Assembly (NCBI GenBank): GCA_001468865.1
Contig: LDIY01000006.1
Location: 21,233 to 85,232 of the forward strand
From: a candidate division TM6 bacterium SOIL31
Lineage (GTDB): Bacteria; Babelota; Babeliae; Babelales; Vermiphilaceae
Length of the DNA stretch: 64,000 nt
Direction of reading: 5' to 3'
This document shows positions 54,893 to 62,605 of the stretch, in pieces (positions within the stretch are counted from its first letter, which is position 1; the number at the start of each line of letters is the position of its first letter). Below the pieces are notes generated by a model, which saw nothing but the letters and a program-made list of their open reading frames with translations, searched no databases and was not told the DNA's origin. The translations under genes were made by a program, and so were the position numbers.

Positions 54893-55390
54893 ATGAAAAT
54901 AACACGAAAAATAATTTTCCGAGCAAAATTAATTCTTGTTTCTCTTTCTGTAGCAATAATATACAATATTCATCCTGCTGAAAATAAATACTCCAAATAC
55001 TCGCCACTTAATCGCGTCACCATACATTATCACCCTTCGGTAGTTCACGAATTTCCCCTAGCAATAAAATTTACCACTCTGAAATGGAATAAAAAATTAC
55101 ACATGATTCAAGCTGTCTCAAAAATAGATCCAAGAAGCTCGTCCCCTATCAAAAATTATCTTATGCGCAAAGAAAACGGCACATCCTCTTCTCTTTTTGC
55201 GGTGCATGTTCCGTGGTCTGATAAGAAAGATAAACTCATTACAGCAGAAGATGGCGATCATTTTTTTATTTCTTATAAAGCTAACGGCGAAGAGTGTTAT
55301 CTCTCCATTGGAAAAGAAAGTCCAAAAAAGTGCTTTGCCGATTATGAATTCGATAAAATTGTGTTTCTAACTATCCCTCGCAAGGATTGA
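54893..55390 (+). CDS. small exported protein, beta-rich
   Basis: A 165-residue protein. Signal sequence or anchor 1-28 (RKIIFRAKLILVSLSVAII). The mature part has strands such as RVTIHYHPSVVHEFPLAIKF, SSLFAVHVPWSDKKDK and YEFDKIVFLTIPRKD. The ATG was chosen over an upstream TTG at 54878. The ribosome site is weak (GAAAAG). Function unknown. Confidence 0.6.
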   Translation: MKITRKIIFRAKLILVSLSVAIIYNIHPAENKYSKYSPLNRVTIHYHPSVVHEFPLAIKFTTLKWNKKLHMIQAVSKIDPRSSSPIKNYLMRKENGTSSSLFAVHVPWSDKKDKLITAEDGDHFFISYKANGEECYLSIGKESPKKCFADYEFDKIVFLTIPRKD

Positions 55391-55524
55391 GATTTAAAGA
55401 ACGCTCACTCTTTTATTTTTTTTATTCTCTTTTTCCATCAATCGTATATATTGTTTCGCAAACCAAACTCTCAATTTATTACCTTTGGATTGTATAGTTT
55501 TACAATTATCACTAAGGATTTTCT

Positions 55525-56409
55525 ATGAAAATGATCCCATCTATTCACTTTTTCAGTGCGTTACTTATTACCTTTTTTTGCCATGCAGCAGAAATCACTC
55601 CCGAGCTTTATCAACAACAAGGAATAATTTTTTATCGAAAAGCGGTATCAGAAGATATTCCTTATATCACCAAACTTATTAATAAAAAAGCCCACTTAGA
55701 TCACAAAAAAATAGTAATTGTACCTAAAAAGTTTAGAGAACAATCGGTAACGTCAGCTGTTGCCGCACAGAAAGTATATATCGCTGAAAATACACAGGAT
55801 GATATTATCGCGTTTAAAAAATTATTTATTGTTACCGATCCAGCGGAATATCATGTAATCACTCATTATGAAATCAGGTGCAAAGGACCTAAAAGCAAGC
55901 CTGTGTATTATAATGAAATATTTACAGAAACAACACCAACCCTTCCATACATAAAACCCACAAATGTTGACCTTCACTTTTCATTGGAAAATAGCATTGT
56001 CATGTATGTAGGTGGGGATTATACTCACCCTGCGTATCGTGATAGTGGCATTAATTCAGAGCTGACGCGTGTTGCATTTGATCTTATAAAAAAAGATGTG
56101 GTCGCGGCACTTGCTAAAAAAAAACCCGCAAAACTCATTCTTTTATACGGTCTAACCAAAGAAAACGCAGGAGAAGGATCAGGCACTCTATTTAATCGTA
56201 CGAAAGCAATTTCTCGCGCGTTTATGCAATTTATAGAAGAGATAGCTGCTGAACACAATTATGAAAATGATCATTTCTTGCATCATACTTGTTACCACTC
56301 ATACATGCCAACATTTGATCCAGAAAGCGAAGAATGGATTCGTCTTTCCGATCAGCATTCAGTTGCAGGATATGGCAACGTTTTACTTTTTCCTCTACAA
56401 AAAAAATAG
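55525..56409 (+). CDS. exported GNAT-like acetyltransferase domain protein
   Basis: A 294-residue protein. Signal peptide 1-21 (cleavage near CHAA). The mature part follows the GNAT fold order: FYRKAVSEDIPYITKLI (beta1-alpha1), KVYIAENTQDDIIAFKKLFI (beta2-3), then VMYVGGDYTHPAYRDSGIN (about 159-177), which matches the acetyl-CoA loop pattern V-x-P-x-Y-R-x-x-G-I. Helix and strand elements follow (SRAFMQFIEEIA, GYGNVLLFPL). An acetyl-CoA enzyme outside the cytoplasm would have no known donor, so a target in a host cell or loss of activity should be considered. AAGGA lies before the ATG. By pattern only. Confidence 0.65.
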   Translation: MKMIPSIHFFSALLITFFCHAAEITPELYQQQGIIFYRKAVSEDIPYITKLINKKAHLDHKKIVIVPKKFREQSVTSAVAAQKVYIAENTQDDIIAFKKLFIVTDPAEYHVITHYEIRCKGPKSKPVYYNEIFTETTPTLPYIKPTNVDLHFSLENSIVMYVGGDYTHPAYRDSGINSELTRVAFDLIKKDVVAALAKKKPAKLILLYGLTKENAGEGSGTLFNRTKAISRAFMQFIEEIAAEHNYENDHFLHHTCYHSYMPTFDPESEEWIRLSDQHSVAGYGNVLLFPLQKK

Positions 56410-56441
56410 GATATTTATATGAACAATCGTAAAGGAACCTT

Positions 56442-56792
56442 ATGAAATTTATTATCGCAAGCTTGTTATTACTTTCTTTGTATTCATGCGCATCAGCATG
56501 TGAAGGAAGGGTTCCACAAATACATACTCAGTCAGAACCAGCAACAATATCAGCACAGATCAAAAATCAATTATCCCACGCTATTATAATTCGCACTAAT
56601 GGGATGCACAACGTTACTCTTGAACCTGGTCACTGTATGCTTACTCATTCCGATGCTCGAGAAATGGAAATTATGCCGGCTCCTATTCCGGTTCTTGTTA
56701 ATGAAAAAAAAGATGACAAACCCAATCGCCCACAGATCACCAAAAAACGAGAACTATCATCAGGCCCAGAAGAGCCGTGTATTCAACAATAA
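56442..56792 (+). CDS. small exported protein, beta-rich
   Basis: A 116-residue protein. Signal peptide about 1-19 (CASACEG; the Cys pair could also be a weak lipobox). The core reads TISAQIKNQLSHAIIIR and VTLEPGHCMLTHSD, like the strand pairs of its neighbours; the tail is Lys/Pro/Glu-rich. AAAGGAAC precedes the ATG. Confidence 0.62.
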   Translation: MKFIIASLLLLSLYSCASACEGRVPQIHTQSEPATISAQIKNQLSHAIIIRTNGMHNVTLEPGHCMLTHSDAREMEIMPAPIPVLVNEKKDDKPNRPQITKKRELSSGPEEPCIQQ

Positions 56793-56859
56793 GGATTAAT
56801 ACGAATAACAAACAAAGCCTCCGAGAAAAACGATTAAACACTTAAAATTAAACAATAAC

Positions 56860-57261
56860 ATGAAACATATCATCTTGAGCTTCGCTTTATTTCCCCTCTG
56901 CATAATGGCGTCAGAAACAGCTATAGAAACCGCAGAGATTTCTATACGTAACACATCCAAATATTTGACTATTGTTTCACTTGTTCAGCACAAAGGAAAG
57001 ATGGAGATTATGAAGCGTTGGAAGATAGAGCCATCAGATTCACAAAATATCTTAATTAAAAAATCGCCAACAAGGAAACCTCAATTTCTCCTTTTTGATT
57101 TTGATGGATATCAAGTAAGATCTCCCTTTACCGTCAGTCAAAGAATTATTATTCGGCAATCCGTTCCTACTGTACCAAGCAAACCCAAAAAACCTTTACT
57201 CATTAATCTTGATTGGGCTGATTCATCAGAAGTAGGCTCAGATGGTGATTATGAGTCATAA
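56860..57261 (+). CDS. small exported protein, beta-rich
   Basis: A 133-residue protein. Signal peptide 1-17. The core has AEISIRNTSKYLTIVSLVQ, KRWKIEPSDSQNILIKK and FLLFDFDGYQVRSPFTVSQR (in part), the same N-x-S strand and I-x-P turn as the proteins at 53856, 56442 and 57342. Acidic C-terminus. No clear ribosome site. Confidence 0.62.
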   Translation: MKHIILSFALFPLCIMASETAIETAEISIRNTSKYLTIVSLVQHKGKMEIMKRWKIEPSDSQNILIKKSPTRKPQFLLFDFDGYQVRSPFTVSQRIIIRQSVPTVPSKPKKPLLINLDWADSSEVGSDGDYES

Positions 57262-57266
57262 CTCAT

Positions 57267-57295
57267 TTGACAACTTTTCATTATTTTTTGATACT
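57267..57295 (+). promoter_or_regulatory. promoter for the gene at 57342
   Basis: TTGACA, 17 bases, GATACT; the -35 box is perfect and the spacing optimal. It starts 6 bases after the previous stop. Confidence 0.6.
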
Positions 57296-57341
57296 ATGGT
57301 CGTGAATAAAAAACTTCAATCTCTCTATTAAATAAGGAAAA

Positions 57342-57884
57342 ATGATGAAGATGAAACATCTTGCGCTCGGCATCGGACTATGTACCGGTACGATTTTCGC
57401 TGCCGAAAACGGGCGCGTGATAAAATTCGAAAATAAATCAGGTCGTAACCTTGAAGTTTTCTACACCAATCCACACGGCATTCAAAGCTATCTGTTTTTC
57501 AATCACGAAAGCTTTTGTAATAAAGCAATTGCCCAGAATAAACAAAATGTTGTTGTTACCTGGCAAGAACAGAATATGCAACATAAATTTTCGCTCAAAT
57601 ATAGGGATCCTGCAGTAGTTATTTTGCCGGCAATCGCTATAAGATTCACACAACCACAGAACTTCGCACATACTACTTTTCTCACTTCGGATTTATCAAT
57701 TACCCATACTCACGTGGTGCCAGCAATAAAATCACATGTAATAATATCTAATGTACAACCTAAATCGGAATCAAGTTCTTCCTCGTCAGAAGATGATGAT
57801 AATGTACCACCTCAAATATTACCAATTGTACCACTCCTATCTGAATCAAGTTCAACTTCTTCATCTGAGTCGTCGGATGACTGA
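57342..57884 (+). CDS. small exported protein with Ser/Asp-rich tail
   Basis: A 180-residue protein. Signal peptide about 1-20 (cleavage near FAA). Beta-rich core (RVIKFENKSGRNLEVFY, HKFSLKYRDPAVVILPAI) with the N-x-S strand of its neighbours. The last 40 residues are two Ser/Glu/Asp runs around a PPQILPIVPLL segment, presumably disordered and highly acidic. AAGGAAA precedes tandem ATGs; the first is annotated. A strong terminator follows. Confidence 0.65.
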   Translation: MMKMKHLALGIGLCTGTIFAAENGRVIKFENKSGRNLEVFYTNPHGIQSYLFFNHESFCNKAIAQNKQNVVVTWQEQNMQHKFSLKYRDPAVVILPAIAIRFTQPQNFAHTTFLTSDLSITHTHVVPAIKSHVIISNVQPKSESSSSSSEDDDNVPPQILPIVPLLSESSSTSSSESSDD

Positions 57885-57896
57885 CCACTAAAAAAT

Positions 57897-57928
57897 AAAA
57901 AATCCCGGCTCAAAACCGGGATTTTTTC
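57897..57928. terminator. bidirectional terminator
   Basis: An 8-bp stem AATCCCGG/CCGGGATT with a short loop, A-rich before and T run after. Between convergent genes ending at 57884 and 57954. Confidence 0.88.
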
Positions 57929-57953
57929 TAATATGCCACAGCTTGGGGCTATA

Positions 57954-58913
57954 TTATTTCACTTTTTCAAATAGCTGCTTGATCGTTGCTAATGAACCGA
58001 TCATTGAACTTGCTTCATAGGGAATAACAACCAATTTATCATCTTTTCCTTTTACCATCTCAGGCAATGCTTTCACGTATTGCATTGCAATTAAATATGG
58101 TAAAGGATCGCCCTGTGCAGCATCTTTTAACATGGTAATTGTTTTGCTTTCAGCATCTGCTATTAAAAGACGTGATTGCGCTTGACCATCTGCTTCTAAG
58201 ATTTGCGCTTCGCGCACACCTTCAGCTTCTAAGATTGCCGATTGTTTTTTACCTTCAGATCTTAAAATCATCTCACGACGTTCACGTTCAGCACGCATCT
58301 GTTTTTCCATCGCAACACGAATATCTGCGGGCGGATTAACTTCTTGGAGTTCAACACGGTTCACCTTCACACCCCACTTATCAGTCGCTTCGTCTAAGAT
58401 TTCTGTTAGACGAGCATTGATGGTATTGCGAGAGACAAGCGTTTCATCAAGATCCATAGATCCGATAATATCGCGCAAACGCGTTTGTGTGTATTTTTCA
58501 ATCGCTTCCGGCATGTTATTAATTTCGTATACCGCAGCTTTAGGATCAGTGATCTGATAATAAAGCAATGCGTTAATTTCCATTGTCACGTTATCTTTAG
58601 TAATAACGTTTTGCTTAGGAAAATCGTACACTGACTCGCGCAAATCGATGCGGTCCAGAATTTCGGTGGTGCTATAATAGCGCTTACCATTGTTTTCAGT
58701 TCGCATAAAGGTCCAAACAACTTTGCGTGGTTGCTCTATGAAAGGAACCACGATATGCAATCCAGGACCGATAATGCGATCAAATTTACCAAGACGTTCA
58801 ATAATCATCACTTCGGCCTGTTGCACCAAGTAGACCGATTTTGCTAACAAAATAATTAAAAATAAAAAGAATATTCCGAAAAAAACTGCTGTTATATACA
58901 TTGGAATGAACAT
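57954..58913 (-). CDS. SPFH-domain (stomatin/QmcA-like) membrane protein
   Basis: A 319-residue protein. N-terminal membrane helix (about 5-24), then the SPFH/band-7 domain (about 25-190: VQQAEVMIIERLGKFDRIIG in part, PGLHIVVPF, NALLYYQITDPKAAVYEINN in part), and a charged helix (MEKQMRAERERREMILRSEG) followed by an Ala/Glu-rich oligomerisation part. It organises membrane microdomains and often works with a protease. The start at 58913 has AAGGAG and gives the correct topology. It follows nfeD by 10 bases, the typical pairing. Confidence 0.93.
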   Translation of the reverse strand: MFIPMYITAVFFGIFFLFLIILLAKSVYLVQQAEVMIIERLGKFDRIIGPGLHIVVPFIEQPRKVVWTFMRTENNGKRYYSTTEILDRIDLRESVYDFPKQNVITKDNVTMEINALLYYQITDPKAAVYEINNMPEAIEKYTQTRLRDIIGSMDLDETLVSRNTINARLTEILDEATDKWGVKVNRVELQEVNPPADIRVAMEKQMRAERERREMILRSEGKKQSAILEAEGVREAQILEADGQAQSRLLIADAESKTITMLKDAAQGDPLPYLIAMQYVKALPEMVKGKDDKLVVIPYEASSMIGSLATIKQLFEKVK

Positions 58914-58923
58914 GTGAGACTCC

Positions 58924-59490
58924 TTATACTTTCTTAACCACGACGTGTGCGCCGCGCACGTCAACAACTTCCACAACTTCACCTGAGATAATTGCTTCCT
59001 CATGGTTGACAGAACGCGCCGCCCATATATGACCAGCTATCGTCACCAAACCCGCATTCTCTGGCATGATAGTTTGAGTTACTACCGCTCGTTTACCTTT
59101 TAAGGCATAAAAATTTGTCTGTTGAGAAGCGTGACCTTTTCCTAATCTCATTCCCCAATAACGTAGTATAACCAAGGCAATGAACGTACTTCCAAAAAAG
59201 GTAAGTATTTGCATCATAGCTGAGTCAGTCATTAAACTACTGACAAATGCAGATAAACCACCAAAGAAAAAGGATAAAAAAAAGAATAAGCCAGGATGTC
59301 CGATTTCCATAATTAAGAAGAAGAAGGCGAGAAAAAGCCACCAATAAGAATAATCAGGTATTTGAAGATGGGAACCATTGCTAAAGAGTAAATTCATATA
59401 AAGAAAGAGCTTTTCGAATTGCATGAAACTCCATAGAAAGAATTTCTCAAATTGCACTCCGACGCTTAATAAGAATTTTTCAAAAACCAT
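58924..59490 (-). CDS. NfeD-like membrane protein with an unusual N-terminal repeat
   Basis: A 188-residue NfeD-family partner of the SPFH protein downstream. Membrane helices about 50-120 (WWLFLAFFFLIMEIGHPGLF, GSTFIALVILRYWGM) and a C-terminal OB-fold (about 130-188: LKGKRAVVTQTIMPENAG, ISGEVVEVVDVRGAHVVVKK, each in part). Residues 1-32 are three 11-residue repeats with Phe-Glu-Lys at 3-5, 14-16 and 25-27, not usual in the family. AAGGGGA lies before the ATG and supports this long start. Confidence 0.88.
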   Translation of the reverse strand: MVFEKFLLSVGVQFEKFFLWSFMQFEKLFLYMNLLFSNGSHLQIPDYSYWWLFLAFFFLIMEIGHPGLFFFLSFFFGGLSAFVSSLMTDSAMMQILTFFGSTFIALVILRYWGMRLGKGHASQQTNFYALKGKRAVVTQTIMPENAGLVTIAGHIWAARSVNHEEAIISGEVVEVVDVRGAHVVVKKV

Positions 59491-59570
59491 AGCATCCCCT
59501 TTAGACTAAAGGATAATAATATATTATAATGATATAGTAATTGAAGTTTTTTACAAGGAGTAATAAGACA

Positions 59571-60494
59571 ATGCTCTTTACACCACCACAAACACCACCG
59601 AATAATCCACCGGTTGTTACCGTATGGGTTCATGGCACAAAATCACATGAATCTCTTCCAGCCCCTTTGGCGCGCATTGGAAAAAAGATAGCACAAGGCG
59701 TCGCTGGCAGTCATGTGGGATTTCATCATATAAGCGAACTCGACCAGCAGCACTATGAAGTATTGCGTGCTTCCGTACTTGGCACTACCTCACCACTCCT
59801 TTTCCCGCAAGAATATATGTATTCATTTGGGTGGTCTGGCAGACTCAATCTCCAAGCGCGCAAGGATGCCTCACAAGAACTTTTTGTCCAACTCAAACAG
59901 TTGCACTATGAAATAGTAGAAAAAACAGGATTAGCACCCGAATTTAATATTATTGGCCATAGCCATGGATGCAATGTTGTTCTTCATTTGGCAGAAATTC
60001 AAGATCCTGATGGTTTTGAACTGACAATTTCAAAAGCTATTTTGCTTGCCTGTCCCGTGCAAAAAGATACGTCACATCTGATTAATTCACCACGATTCAA
60101 GCGTATTTATTCGTTGCATTCCCATACTGATATGATCCAAATCATTGATATGCAGGGAATTAAAAGAAAAAAGCGTTCAGAAAAACCACTATTTTCTGAG
60201 CGCCATTTCCCCACCCATCCAAAGCTAGCTCAAGCACTCATACGCTGGAAAAATGCTCCTGGTGAATACGGATATGACGACCCTATCATGAATAAAGGCG
60301 CATTGAAATATCTGACCAATTTCATAAAAATGGTCAATTTCCTCAAAAAAGATCATGGACTTTTACACATAGAATTCATATTGTTGCCATTTATACGCCA
60401 TCTTTCTGGCATCATTGCGCAGTTGGATGAGCTGTTTGATGCTGGGAGCAACTGCGCTTCCCATCGAGATCATGATATTATCCTGGAGTTATAA
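59571..60494 (+). CDS. alpha/beta-hydrolase, apparently cytoplasmic
   Basis: A 307-residue paralogue of the hydrolase at 7380, without a signal peptide. Core: VTVWVHGTKSH (17-27), FGWSG (86-90), nucleophile elbow GHSHGCN with Ser131, Asp in HTDMIQIID and a candidate His in LLHIEF near the C-terminus. The start is the ATG 10 bases after AAGGAG (59555-59560); an upstream TTG at 59541 is not used. A lipoprotein-like paralogue follows at 60580. Confidence 0.85.
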   Translation: MLFTPPQTPPNNPPVVTVWVHGTKSHESLPAPLARIGKKIAQGVAGSHVGFHHISELDQQHYEVLRASVLGTTSPLLFPQEYMYSFGWSGRLNLQARKDASQELFVQLKQLHYEIVEKTGLAPEFNIIGHSHGCNVVLHLAEIQDPDGFELTISKAILLACPVQKDTSHLINSPRFKRIYSLHSHTDMIQIIDMQGIKRKKRSEKPLFSERHFPTHPKLAQALIRWKNAPGEYGYDDPIMNKGALKYLTNFIKMVNFLKKDHGLLHIEFILLPFIRHLSGIIAQLDELFDAGSNCASHRDHDIILEL

Positions 60495-60579
60495 ATCTCT
60501 AAAAGAACAATACATTTGACATACAGCTTGTATTTTTCATATAAATAGAAAAGCAGAGAAAACAATAAAAAGGTTAGTA

Positions 60580-61521
60580 ATGGAAAAAAACATTGCTTCT
60601 TTTGGACGGTATGCTCTTCTCTTGTTTTCTCTTCTTTTTTTCACCGCCTGCATTCACCGCAAGCAAATAGACCGCCAAAAACTCCACATTGATATACCCG
60701 CCGCGGAGAATATCATCCTTTCTCAATCCGGCCCTCCTGCAGTCACCATTTGGATCCACGGAACACTCATTTTCTATAAACCTGACTACCATAAGATCTT
60801 CAATGACCAATCAGTTCTTATTCCGATAAAAGAACTTCCTTCTGATCATCATTTTCGTATACTGGCCCAAACTATAGCAAACCATAACTCTCACCAATTT
60901 CCCCTGGAAGAGTTTTATATATTTGGCTGGTCAGGAAAACTACAAGACCAAGAACGCAAGCAAGCTGCTCATATATTACATCAAGAAATTAATGCTTTAG
61001 TTGAACGATATAAAGCAACATATGGGTGTATTCCAACTATTCGCATTATCGCTCATAGCCATGGCGGCAACGTCGCCCTTAATATGGCAGAGATTAAAGC
61101 TGATTACCTGCCCTTTTGCATACAATCACTTATTCTTCTTGCATGCCCGGTGCAAGATAAAACAATGCATCTGATCTGTTGTCCCATGTTTCAGCGCGTT
61201 TATTCGCTTTATTCAAGCTTTGATATGATCCAAGTGCTTGCACCACAATTTCAGCGCATACGCACAAAAAATGGTCGGCGCAAAAAAAAATATGGTATCT
61301 TTCCTTTTTCATCACGCCTTTTCCCCACCTATAGCCACCTTACGCAAGCTAAAATCAAAATAAATGACTTTCCAATCTCTCATACACGCTTTTCCACGAA
61401 GGAATTTGCAACCCTCCTTCCTTCTATTCTCCAGAAGTTGGATTCATGGCATAACGAAAGTCTTTCCTCCAATAAAATTGCCAAACATAAACTTTTGTGC
61501 GTATACAACAAGAAAAAATAG
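60580..61521 (+). CDS. alpha/beta-hydrolase, probable lipoprotein
   Basis: A 313-residue paralogue. The N-terminus has a hydrophobic stretch ending FTAC (Cys24), a loose lipobox, so membrane attachment is probable. Core: VTIWIHGTLIF (55-65), FGWSG (115-119), AHSHGGN with Ser160, and SSFDMIQVL at the Asp position. The HLEF/LLHIEF block that holds the candidate His in the other two is not seen, so the catalytic His may be elsewhere or lost. AAAAAGG precedes the ATG. Follows the cytoplasmic paralogue by 85 bases. Confidence 0.82.
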   Translation: MEKNIASFGRYALLLFSLLFFTACIHRKQIDRQKLHIDIPAAENIILSQSGPPAVTIWIHGTLIFYKPDYHKIFNDQSVLIPIKELPSDHHFRILAQTIANHNSHQFPLEEFYIFGWSGKLQDQERKQAAHILHQEINALVERYKATYGCIPTIRIIAHSHGGNVALNMAEIKADYLPFCIQSLILLACPVQDKTMHLICCPMFQRVYSLYSSFDMIQVLAPQFQRIRTKNGRRKKKYGIFPFSSRLFPTYSHLTQAKIKINDFPISHTRFSTKEFATLLPSILQKLDSWHNESLSSNKIAKHKLLCVYNKKK

Positions 61522-61552
61522 ACAAATTGGTGTTGTTTGATATGATAAAAAT

Positions 61553-62530
61553 ATGAATACCAAACTCTATTTCTTACTCCTTATCACCGTCTCTCTTCAA
61601 TCATCCTCTCATCAAGGGCTCCAAACCTATTTTCACCAACAAAAAGGCCTCAACTACCGCAGAAATTGCGCTGTAATTGATTTTGCCCAAAAAATACGCT
61701 GTGCCGCTCTGTATACATATCATCGAGTAAAACAGCATAACCAAACTGACTCGGATGCAGCACTTGCTCCCATTGCCCAAAAGCTCACGGAGTTTAAAGA
61801 TTGGATGATCTCGTTAGAAAATGAAACTCTGCAATTGATCAAACAAAAATACGCCGTAAGCGATGAAATCTGGCAGAAATGCCTAGCCGATATTGCTGAG
61901 GTTAAAAAGAATGCTGCTTTAGGCATGCAAAATGCTTATTCTACTGTCTCACATGATCCTGCTATCCCCGCTGACGTCTTAGAAATAATGACCATGCTAC
62001 TTAAACAAAATAATATTAATCCGCACAGCATTTCGCTCGTTATGGCTGATCAAGCAACTATTGATGCTTCACCGGGAACCATTGCCCGAACAATTCTTGT
62101 CACCGAATCAGTTCAAAAACCTGAACTGAAAATCTATACACACTATATTCCTGCAAAAATAATTATATTTCCTCGCATAAGCGATGCATCAAAAACTGAA
62201 AAAATAGCGAATTGCGCTCATGAAATTCAACATCTTATCTGCCAACATGCAATTATAGAAATGGTGCTCATTGACTACCTCACTCATTATTATGGAGTTG
62301 ATAAAGCAGAATTTGAACAAAGCAAAGAATATCGTGATCTGTGCAAAATTCAGGAAGCTCAAGCGGAAATATTGGCCGCAATAAAACACCCAGATATCGC
62401 CCGTCATTTAAAAACATTACGCGCAGCCCATTATTATCCGGATCATCTCTATGAAGAACATTTTTATTCCTTATCTACCATCGATATGCTCTGGCGCATT
62501 CATGGTAAAATACAATCTCTAATGCATTAA
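61553..62530 (+). CDS. exported zinc-metallopeptidase-like protein (HExxH)
   Basis: A 325-residue protein. Signal peptide about 1-18. The mature part is mostly helical, with HEIQH (223-227) in a helix (ANCAHEIQHLICQH) preceded by a strand PAKIIIFPRI. Forty residues later QEAQAEILAA (267-276) offers a Glu as third zinc ligand, the arrangement of gluzincin-type peptidases. Overall similarity to a named family cannot be judged. The predicted site is outside the cytoplasm. It lies 31 bases after the hydrolase gene, likely in the same transcript. Confidence 0.7.
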   Translation: MNTKLYFLLLITVSLQSSSHQGLQTYFHQQKGLNYRRNCAVIDFAQKIRCAALYTYHRVKQHNQTDSDAALAPIAQKLTEFKDWMISLENETLQLIKQKYAVSDEIWQKCLADIAEVKKNAALGMQNAYSTVSHDPAIPADVLEIMTMLLKQNNINPHSISLVMADQATIDASPGTIARTILVTESVQKPELKIYTHYIPAKIIIFPRISDASKTEKIANCAHEIQHLICQHAIIEMVLIDYLTHYYGVDKAEFEQSKEYRDLCKIQEAQAEILAAIKHPDIARHLKTLRAAHYYPDHLYEEHFYSLSTIDMLWRIHGKIQSLMH

Positions 62531-62600
62531 AAAACTGGCCCCTACTTCGCTCTGCGAGCTACGAAGGGCAGGCGTGGAATATATCAGGCCTTTTTTCTTA
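62531..62600. terminator. probable terminator built on a REP-like palindrome
   Basis: AAAAAACTGGCC pairs with AGGCCTTTTTT across an inner palindrome CTACTTCGCT...CGAGCTACGAAGG. It ends in a T run between convergent genes (stops at 62530 and 62606). The loop is large, so strength is uncertain. Confidence 0.5.
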
Positions 62601-62605
62601 TTATC

